From Stigmatella aurantiaca (GTDB lineage Bacteria; Myxococcota; Myxococcia; Myxococcales; Myxococcaceae), in NCBI RefSeq assembly GCF_900109545.1, contig NZ_FOAP01000001.1, positions 744,001 through 808,000 on the forward strand: 64,000 bases of DNA. The letters are read 5' to 3'. The notes under the pieces are model-generated. The model made no database searches, had not been told where the DNA came from, and saw only the letters and a program-made list of their open reading frames with translations. This document shows, in pieces, positions 11,066-18,902 of this stretch; position 1 is the first letter of the stretch, and every line of letters starts with the position of its first letter. The translations under genes and the position numbers were made by a program.

Positions 11066-12277
11066 CTACTGCGTGGCGATCACCGCCCCCAGGCGGCGAA
11101 TCCCCTCCCGGATGAACTCGGGGGCCCGGTTGGAGTAGTTCAGGCGCATGAACTCCCGGCGCGGCTGGGCGGCGAAGAAGCTGGTGCCGGGGACGAAGGC
11201 GACCTTCTTGTCGAGCGCCTTGGGGAAGAGCTCCTCCGAGTTCATGCCCTGCGGCAGCTCCACCCAGACGAACATGCCGCCATCCGGCTGGGTCCAGCGG
11301 GTGCCCGGGGGCATGTTCTCCTTCAGCGCGTCGAGCATCACCAAGCACCGCTCGCCGTACTGGACGCGGAGCCGGGCCAGGTGGCCGGTGTAGTCGAACC
11401 GGTTGAGCAGCATGAAGGTGGCCCGCTGGGCCAGCGTGGCGGTGTGCAGGTCCGAGGCCTGCTTGGCGATGGTGAGGCTGCGGATGATCTCCCGGGGGCC
11501 CACCACCCAGCCAATGCGCAGGCCGGGGGCGAGCGTCTTGGAGAACGTGCCCAACTGGATGACGACGCCCTCGGTGTCCAGCGACGCCAGCGACGGCAGG
11601 GCCTCGCCCCGGAAGCGCAGCTCGCCGTACGGGTCATCCTCGAGGATGGGCACGTGGTGGCGCTGGGCGAGCCGCAGCAGCGCATGACGGCGCTCGAGCG
11701 ACAGGGTGGTGCCCTTCGGGTTGTGGAAGTTGGGGACGATGTAGATGAGCTTGGGGCGGCGCTCGATGAGGATGCGCTCCAGGCCCTCCACGCACATGCC
11801 GTCATCGTCGCTGTCCGCGACGGCGAAGGCGGCCTCGTACCCGCTGAAGGTCTGCAGGGCCGCCAGGTAGCTGGGGTTCTCCACCACCACCACATCGCCC
11901 GGATCCAGCAGCACCTTGGCCGTCAGCTCGATGCCCTGCTGTGAGCCGCAGGTGATGAGCACCTGGTCCGGGGTGGCGCGCACGCCCCCCTTGGCCAGGT
12001 GGGAGCAGATCCACTCCCGGAGGGGCGCGAAGCCCTCGGTGGTGCTGTACTGCAGCGCGGCCGCGCCCTCGGACGTGAACACCTCGGCATGGGCCTGGGC
12101 GATGGCGTCCAGGGGAAACAGCTCCGGCGCGGGCAGCCCGCCCGCGAAGGAGAGGATGTCGGGACGCTCGGCCACCTTCAGGATTTCGCGCACGGCGGAC
12201 GCCTTGAGCTGCGTCATGCGGTGGGCCAGGGGGATCCCCGCCTTGGGGCGGGCCAGGGGAGAAGGGGAGGAAATCAC
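11066..12277 (-). CDS. PLP-dependent class I/II aminotransferase (LysN / 2-aminoadipate type)
   Basis: A fold-type I aminotransferase of 403 residues. The PLP-binding lysine is in GTFSKTLAPGLRIGW (Lys247), the co-factor Asp lies in ILEDDPYGEL (near 214), and NPSY (134-137) and PNFHNPKG (near 182) are the usual aromatic and substrate contacts. Similar proteins include 2-aminoadipate transaminases and the aminotransferase half of MocR proteins. It begins with GTG at 12277 inside the stop of the upstream Lrp gene (4-bp GTGA overlap), implying translational coupling. A regulator of the Lrp family paired with a transaminase suggests control by the amino acid that the enzyme consumes. The specific substrate is not readable. 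Confidence 0.92.
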   Translation of the reverse strand: MISSPSPLARPKAGIPLAHRMTQLKASAVREILKVAERPDILSFAGGLPAPELFPLDAIAQAHAEVFTSEGAAALQYSTTEGFAPLREWICSHLAKGGVRATPDQVLITCGSQQGIELTAKVLLDPGDVVVVENPSYLAALQTFSGYEAAFAVADSDDDGMCVEGLERILIERRPKLIYIVPNFHNPKGTTLSLERRHALLRLAQRHHVPILEDDPYGELRFRGEALPSLASLDTEGVVIQLGTFSKTLAPGLRIGWVVGPREIIRSLTIAKQASDLHTATLAQRATFMLLNRFDYTGHLARLRVQYGERCLVMLDALKENMPPGTRWTQPDGGMFVWVELPQGMNSEELFPKALDKKVAFVPGTSFFAAQPRREFMRLNYSNRAPEFIREGIRRLGAVIATQ

Positions 12278-12747
12278 AGGCGGTCTCCTTTCAGCGTCGG
12301 CGAGGGGGAGACATAGGTCTCCTCCTTGATAGATGAGAGAACGATGGTGGTGTGAGTGCGGGTCACCCCGTCGATGAGCCGCAGGGTCTCGACGAGCAGG
12401 GAGTCGAGCGTCTTCGTGTTCGTGGTGCGCACCTTGAGGACGTAGGAGTCCTGCCCGGCGACCCGGTGGGCCTCGAGCACTTCCGGCATCGACAGCACCT
12501 TCCGGGCGAACCCCTCGAAGTACTTCGGGTGCTCGATGCTCACGCCAATGAAGGCGGTGATGTCCTTGCCGAGCCGCGAGGCATCGACCCGCGCCGAATA
12601 GCCGGTGATGACGCCCCGCTCCTCGAGCTTGCGGATGCGCTCAGCCACCGCGGGCTGCGACAGCCCCACGGCCCGGGAGAGCTCCAGCTGGGTGGCCCGT
12701 CCTTCTCGCTGGAGCAGGTCAATGATTCGAGAATCAAGGTCGTCCAT
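12274..12747 (-). CDS. Lrp/AsnC-family transcriptional regulator
   Basis: The 157-residue protein has an N-terminal winged helix-turn-helix (MDDLDSRIIDLLQREGRA, then ELSRAVGLSQPAVAERIRKL) and a C-terminal RAM ligand-binding domain (residues about 65-145, with VLEAHRVAGQDSYVLKV). ATG at 12747 is preferred because it gives the canonical Lrp start; the frame is open further upstream, but that would add 56 non-conserved residues. It is the promoter-proximal gene of a two-gene unit with the aminotransferase. It is probably autoregulated through the repeats just upstream. An amino-acid effector is expected from family knowledge, not seen here. Confidence 0.92.
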   Translation of the reverse strand: MDDLDSRIIDLLQREGRATQLELSRAVGLSQPAVAERIRKLEERGVITGYSARVDASRLGKDITAFIGVSIEHPKYFEGFARKVLSMPEVLEAHRVAGQDSYVLKVRTTNTKTLDSLLVETLRLIDGVTRTHTTIVLSSIKEETYVSPSPTLKGDRL

Positions 12748-12755
12748 CGCCTTTG

Positions 12756-12797
12756 ACCTTATTTTTATAAGTGTCCGAGGTGAACTACGAATAAGGT
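12756..12797. promoter_or_regulatory. Candidate Lrp operator/promoter region
   Basis: A perfect 8-bp inverted repeat ACCTTATT (12756-12763) / AATAAGGT (12790-12797) lies in unusually AT-rich DNA directly upstream of the Lrp start codon. CTTAT-TTTT-ATAAG also lies inside it. Lrp-family proteins commonly bind AT-rich dyads at their own promoter, so autoregulation is a reasonable inference. Confidence 0.45.
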
Positions 12798-12865
12798 ATA
12801 TTTGCTGGGCAAAACTTTCAAGTGGCAGGAAGTGCCAGGCCTCCGGAAGGAGAAGGGGCGTGGGC

Positions 12866-13627
12866 CTACTCGAAACGGCCGTGGCGGCCCGCGCCCTGGG
12901 CGAAGCGCTGGGCACCCTTCACGGCCTCGGTTTCCAGCACCTGGCGGCCCCGCTCGAACTCCCGCTGCAGGGCGGTCTCCAGGGGAAGCCCCGCCTGCTC
13001 ATACGCCGAGTGACGGTCAGCGAGCAGGCAGGCCTGGGGGAAGGCGGAAATCTCGCGGGCCAGCGCCTCGGCCGCCTCGCGCGCGGTGCCCCGGGGGACC
13101 ACGCGGTTGACGAGCCCCATGGCGAGCGCTTCCGGGGCGGACACCGGGCGGCCGGTGAGGATGAGGTCCAGGGCGCGCGACAGGCCGATGAGCCGTGGCA
13201 GCCGGACCGTCCCGCCATCAATGAGGGGGACCCCCCAGCGGCGGCAGAAAACGCCCAGGACGGCGTCCTCCTCCGCCACGCGCAAGTCACACCAGAGCGC
13301 CAGCTCCAGGCCCCCGGCGACCGCATGGCCCGAGAGGGCGGCGATGACGGGCTTGCCGAGCCTCATGCGCGAGGGGCCCATGGGGCCATCCCCATCCGGG
13401 GCCAGCCGGTTCATCCGGCCTTCGGCCACCGCCTTGAGGTCGGCGCCGGCACAGAAGCTGCCCCCCTCACCCCACAGCACCCCCACCTGCGCGTGGGGAT
13501 CCTGCTCGAAGGCGTGGAAGGCGTCCGCCAGAGCGTGCGCGGTGGGGCCGTCCACGGCATTGCGGACCTCGGGACGGTGAAGAACGACGGTGGTGATGGG
13601 GCCGTTCTTCTCGACGCGGACGCTCAT
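12866..13627 (-). CDS. Enoyl-CoA hydratase/isomerase (crotonase) family protein
   Basis: A 253-residue crotonase-fold protein. The first oxyanion-hole segment is GGSFCAGADLKAV (near residue 55) and the second is ALSGHAVAGGLELALWCDLR (near 97). Downstream are AVLGVFCRRWGVPLIDGG and ALAMGLVNRVVP, both typical of the family. In classical hydratases two Glu act as acid/base; here the region after the second oxyanion segment reads CRRWGVPLIDGGT, so one Glu is replaced by Asp/Gly context and hydratase activity is uncertain. It may be another crotonase reaction. It is transcribed leftward toward the pectinacetylesterase gene with a 56-bp offset from it. Confidence 0.88.
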   Translation of the reverse strand: MSVRVEKNGPITTVVLHRPEVRNAVDGPTAHALADAFHAFEQDPHAQVGVLWGEGGSFCAGADLKAVAEGRMNRLAPDGDGPMGPSRMRLGKPVIAALSGHAVAGGLELALWCDLRVAEEDAVLGVFCRRWGVPLIDGGTVRLPRLIGLSRALDLILTGRPVSAPEALAMGLVNRVVPRGTAREAAEALAREISAFPQACLLADRHSAYEQAGLPLETALQREFERGRQVLETEAVKGAQRFAQGAGRHGRFE

Positions 13628-13682
13628 GGGGGGCGCAGCCTGGCACGAGCGCTGGCCCCCGGGGAACGTCCAGGTGCGAGGA

Positions 13683-14993
<1,311 letters not shown>

Positions 14994-15088
14994 GACAGAC
15001 CACTCCGGTTTGGGGAGAATTCCAGGCTATCCCGTGAAGGCGAAAGGGGATAGGGGTTGTTCATGTGTCAGCAGGAGATGCGGCCGAG

Positions 15089-15769
15089 ATGGGCGTGAAT
15101 GTTTCTAGGAAATCATTGCTGCGGCGCGTCGCGGCCGTGGCCCTTTTCCTGGTCCTGGGTGTGAGCTTTTGGCTGTGGCTCGCGGCCCCGCGGGAGACGC
15201 CCGGCGCCACCGCGCCCGCGCCCGCGCCTGCTGGCCAGGCGTCCCTGCCCCCGCCGGCGTTAGCACCCGCGTCAAAGCCTTCTGAGCCAGCGCCACCGCC
15301 CGCCCAGAGCCTCATGGCCGAGCCCGCGGAGGCCCCCGCTGCGGGCTACCCAGTCAACATGGAGACCTTGAGGTCCCGGATTCCGGACAACCTGTACTGG
15401 ACGACCGCCGCGCCCACGAAGGATCCGCGGGAGCTCCAGGCGCGCGCTGAACAGGAGCGGCGCCAGAACACCCTCTTCGGGAAGATCCAGGCGGGCGATG
15501 CCACGGAGGAGGAGATCCACCAGTACTACGATTTCCGCCGCAAGCTCTCGGAGGACTACCTCGTGTTCGCCGGCATGCTGCTGAGCGAGTACGGGAGCCA
15601 GCTTCCCGAGCGCGACGAGGGGGTGCTCGAGCTGAGCGTGCAGATGCACCGGGGGCGGCTGAAGGAACTGCCCCGGCAGCGCGAGGAGGCCCTCGCGCGC
15701 CGGGAGCTTCAGGAGCGGCGCCGGGAGGAGTGGCGCCGCCAGGGGGGCGGGAAGGCCGAGCCCCCCTGA
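15089..15769 (+). CDS. Hypothetical single-pass membrane or exported protein
   Basis: I do not recognise this family. After a short basic N-terminus (VSRKSLLRRVAA) comes one hydrophobic segment (VALFLVLGVSFWLWLA, about residues 15-32), then a Pro/Ala-rich linker of about 45 residues, then a charged helical domain (about residues 85-227) rich in Glu and Arg and ending ERRREEWRRQGGGKAEPP. This looks like a membrane-anchored periplasmic helical protein. Starts at 15065 (GTG), 15089 (ATG) and 15095 (GTG) are all possible; 15089 is a compromise without a decisive ribosome site. The gene ends 5 nt before the convergent lipoprotein stop. Confidence 0.65.
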   Translation: MGVNVSRKSLLRRVAAVALFLVLGVSFWLWLAAPRETPGATAPAPAPAGQASLPPPALAPASKPSEPAPPPAQSLMAEPAEAPAAGYPVNMETLRSRIPDNLYWTTAAPTKDPRELQARAEQERRQNTLFGKIQAGDATEEEIHQYYDFRRKLSEDYLVFAGMLLSEYGSQLPERDEGVLELSVQMHRGRLKELPRQREEALARRELQERRREEWRRQGGGKAEPP

Positions 15770-15774
15770 AGGGC

Positions 15775-18606
15775 TCACGGGATGCTGTAGCCGCCGTCCA
15801 GCCCGTCATCGCCCGCGGGCACCTGCTCGGCCACGGGCACCTGCACCTTGCAGCTGCTGCTGGTGGCGTTGCCCGCGCGGTCCTTCACCGTGAAGTGCAG
15901 GGTGTAGACGCGGCCGTTGCCGACCGTGTTGCGCTCGGCCCGGACCAGCGCGGACGCCTTGCCGGTGATGCGCATGTCGTTCTGGGTGTTTCCGTCCGCC
16001 TCGCCCGCCGCATCCTCCGGCTCGTCGCTGGTGACGGAGGTGAGGGTTCCCTGGGACTGGAGGTCCGTCCAGTACTCGCACGCGTCGGTGGCCTGGGCGC
16101 AGTCGCTGAGCCGCACGGTGCGCAGGTCCCCCGTGGCCGGCCACAGGGTGACGAGCTTGGGCGCCACGGCCGGGCCCTGCTTGTCCTCCACCATCACCGT
16201 GCGCGTCAGCGGTGTGGCCCAGTTGGATGAGGAATCCTTCACCGAGTAGGTGAGCGTGTAGGTGCCCACCGTGCGGGGCTGGACCCAACCCTGCTTGACG
16301 ACGGAGGCGGTGACGTCGCCGTAGCACGCATCCTGGGCGGTGACGCCGGGGTCCACGAACGTGTTGCCGCACGCGGCGGTCATCTCCGCGGGGCCCTGGA
16401 GGGTCAGGGTGGGGGCCAGGGTGTCCTCCACCGTCACCTTGCGGACGGCGCTCACCACGTGCCACTCCGAGTCCATGGCCATGTACTGCACCGAGTAGGC
16501 GCCCTCGGCGGACACGTTGGGGCCCGGCCCGTAGTCGTCCGGATCCTGGCTGCCCGGAATGCCGTCCATGTCGTCGTCACCGGAGTTGAACGTGCGGATG
16601 TCCAGCGCGTTGCCGCACATGTCCGTGGCGGAGGCGCCGGGATCATTCCAGGCATCCACGCCGCACTGGAGCTTCATGTGGCTCTCGCCGTTGAGCACCA
16701 GGGCGGTCTCCGCCGGGGCCGTGCCCCGCAGCACCGTCACCGTGGCCTGGCACGAGGAGGACAGGCCCGCCGCGTCCTTGCAGGTGAGCGTCACCAGGTT
16801 CACTCCCGGCATGTACGGCCCGCCCGGCGTCTGGACACAGGTGACGGTGTCCCCCGGGTCGGGATCATACGAGCCCCGGTTCACCGAGCCATTCACCGGC
16901 CCGCAGGCGCCGCCCAGCGTGAGGTTCTGGCAGAGGGCCACCGGTGGCTGGTTGGCCGGCGCCGGAGAGAGCCACGTCCGCTGACCGGTCCCGGACAGCG
17001 AGCCCACGGAGGCGGCGATGGTGTCGTCACCCGGCAGGGTGCCCGTGTAACAAAAGACATTCTGTCCCTCGCCGTCGGTGTTGCCGAACCCGGCGAGCGC
17101 GTGCACGCCGCTCACCGTCCAGTCCACGCGCACCCCCGTGACGGGCTGTGAGTACTGATCCAGCAGGATCGCCGTGAGGCAGTGCTTCTCCTGGAGGGGG
17201 CCCTGGCTGTCCGGCGGGGTGACGGTGAGGCTGGCGGCCACGGCGACGGGCGCCAGCGACATGCCTCCGGCGTAGCCGTAGGAATCATAGTCGTCGAACC
17301 CATACATGAAGGCGCCGAAGGGGAGCTCCGACGCCATCTGGTGCGCGCCGTTGCCCACCGTGAGCTGGGCACCCGAGAAGCCGCTCACCCCGATGACGGT
17401 GAACTCGCCCTCGGGGACGGGGACTCCGTCGAGCTGAAAGCTTTTGACGGCCGCCGAGGGGACCACCACGTTGATGAAGTTGTTCTGGAAGCCGCCTGGG
17501 GGCGCGGTCACCGTGTAGTTCGCCAGGAATTGCTCATAGGGTGGAATGAGCATCATGAACGGGTCGGACGTTACCCCGTCATAGCTGGAGCTGTTCGAGT
17601 ACTGGGCCACGAGGATGGGCTCGGTGGCGGAGATGTGCGCCATGCCCTGGATGATCTGCTGGTGGACCTGGCCCCGGCCGAGGGTGGCCACCACCGCGCC
17701 GTTGACGCTCACCTGGGTGCCGTTCTTGGCCGCCACGAAGCGGAAGGTGTCCCCGTTGTTGCGGCTCTTGAGCGGCACGGTCGCGAAGCTCTTGCCCCAG
17801 GTCGTCGTGGGGGGGAGCTGCTCGACGAGGTGGTCACACGCATACGTGTCCCCATCGGGGATGTTGGCGCACTCGTGGCCGCCAAACACGGCGATGGGGT
17901 GGTTGGACTGGATGGAGGAGCCGGAGAGGTCCGCCTGGTCCGACTGGGTGCTCCGCAGCTGATACGTCTGCCCCCGGCTCAGGGTGATGGAGTAGGGCAC
18001 CGCCTCCTGCCGGGAGCCGGCCTTGGCGGAGGGGGTGATGGTGACGACCGTGCCGTCCTCGGTGGCCACCAGGCCGAACTGCGTGCCGTTGACGACCCCG
18101 GTGTTCTTGAACCCGAGCGCCAGGTAGTCCCGGCCCAGGATGTCCGTGGGCAGGCCCAGGAACGCGTCCGTGGAAGCCTTGACGCGGTTCAGCCCGTAGA
18201 CGGCGATCTCCTGGCCGGCCGTGATGTGGATGCCCTTGTTCTCCACCAGATCCGAGGTGGTGAGCTGCGCCGTGCCGGGAAGGGTCACGGGGGTGGCCTG
18301 GCCCGGGACGACCGCGAAGTCCCGCGAGAAGCCGGCCCCGGGAATCTCCACCTTGCCCGTGGTGGCCTGCTCACCGGTGATGAAGATCGTCAACGTGGGG
18401 GTGGAGTAGCCATAGTTGCCGGGGAAGGCCAACCAGAAATCCTTGCCACGGCTGTCCATGCTGGAGGGCGCTGTCAGGGATTGCCAGCGCGGCGCGGGGG
18501 CCTCGGACGGCAGGGGCTCCTCCCGGCTCACCTCATTGCCGCAGCCCACCAGCCACCCAAAGACAAACAACGGCCACAAGCGCGGCTTCGACTCTTGAAT
18601 TCTCAT
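15775..18606 (-). CDS. Large lipoprotein: IgGFc-binding-protein-like N-terminal domain plus Ig-like repeats
   Basis: The start at 18606 has a GGGGGAG ribosome site about 7 nt upstream and gives a lipoprotein signal (LWPLFVFGWLVGC, lipidated Cys22). Residues about 45-430 form an IgGFc-binding N-terminal-type domain: GKDFWLAFPGNY near the start, HECANIPDGDTYACDHLVEQLPP near the middle, and FMYGFDDYDSYGYAGG at the end. Similar domains occur in Fc-gamma-binding protein and in many myxobacterial and planctomycete surface proteins. After that come HYR/DUF5011-type Ig-like modules (CQNLTL, then ADMCGN and AQDACYGD boundaries), with several Cys pairs and one Asp-rich segment (SGDDDMDGIPGSQDPDD, possibly Ca2+ binding). 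It is probably an outer-membrane or surface adhesion protein. Function is inferred only from domain type. Confidence 0.88.
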   Translation of the reverse strand: MRIQESKPRLWPLFVFGWLVGCGNEVSREEPLPSEAPAPRWQSLTAPSSMDSRGKDFWLAFPGNYGYSTPTLTIFITGEQATTGKVEIPGAGFSRDFAVVPGQATPVTLPGTAQLTTSDLVENKGIHITAGQEIAVYGLNRVKASTDAFLGLPTDILGRDYLALGFKNTGVVNGTQFGLVATEDGTVVTITPSAKAGSRQEAVPYSITLSRGQTYQLRSTQSDQADLSGSSIQSNHPIAVFGGHECANIPDGDTYACDHLVEQLPPTTTWGKSFATVPLKSRNNGDTFRFVAAKNGTQVSVNGAVVATLGRGQVHQQIIQGMAHISATEPILVAQYSNSSSYDGVTSDPFMMLIPPYEQFLANYTVTAPPGGFQNNFINVVVPSAAVKSFQLDGVPVPEGEFTVIGVSGFSGAQLTVGNGAHQMASELPFGAFMYGFDDYDSYGYAGGMSLAPVAVAASLTVTPPDSQGPLQEKHCLTAILLDQYSQPVTGVRVDWTVSGVHALAGFGNTDGEGQNVFCYTGTLPGDDTIAASVGSLSGTGQRTWLSPAPANQPPVALCQNLTLGGACGPVNGSVNRGSYDPDPGDTVTCVQTPGGPYMPGVNLVTLTCKDAAGLSSSCQATVTVLRGTAPAETALVLNGESHMKLQCGVDAWNDPGASATDMCGNALDIRTFNSGDDDMDGIPGSQDPDDYGPGPNVSAEGAYSVQYMAMDSEWHVVSAVRKVTVEDTLAPTLTLQGPAEMTAACGNTFVDPGVTAQDACYGDVTASVVKQGWVQPRTVGTYTLTYSVKDSSSNWATPLTRTVMVEDKQGPAVAPKLVTLWPATGDLRTVRLSDCAQATDACEYWTDLQSQGTLTSVTSDEPEDAAGEADGNTQNDMRITGKASALVRAERNTVGNGRVYTLHFTVKDRAGNATSSSCKVQVPVAEQVPAGDDGLDGGYSIP

Positions 18607-18860
18607 AATTCGGCTCCCCCCGGTACGGCTAACCTTCTCAACGTGTTTCAACTCGCGGGGGAACTATAGGAGTGAAAGCAGGCTTGTCTCGCTGGCAGGA
18701 GCCCCAGGATGACCAGTTTGCGGCAAAAAAAGGAGTATCCGTTAATATGAGGACTCGGAGAAATTCCGGCGAGAACAGTGAGTCCTTCGAAACCGGTTCA
18801 CGCTCCGAAGCGATGACGGACGGACGGTTGAGCCGGGGCGCTCGAGCACTCTCTTGACAC

Positions 18861-18889
18861 CCCCCTCCACGCCCGGGGCCTGGAGGGGG
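18861..18889 (-). terminator. Hairpin downstream of the amylase gene
   Basis: A 9-bp perfect stem (18861-18869 with 18881-18889, CCCCCTCCA/TGGAGGGGG) with an 11-nt loop lies 14 nt past the amylase stop codon in the direction of transcription. There is no strong T tract, so this may be a Rho-assisted terminator. Confidence 0.45.
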
Positions 18890-18902
18890 CCGGCCGATGC
18901 GC

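Noticed and set aside
18672-18857. 61-codon + strand frame between the lipoprotein and amylase genes
   Set aside because: No ribosome site or domain, and it lies in the region that should hold the lipoprotein promoter.
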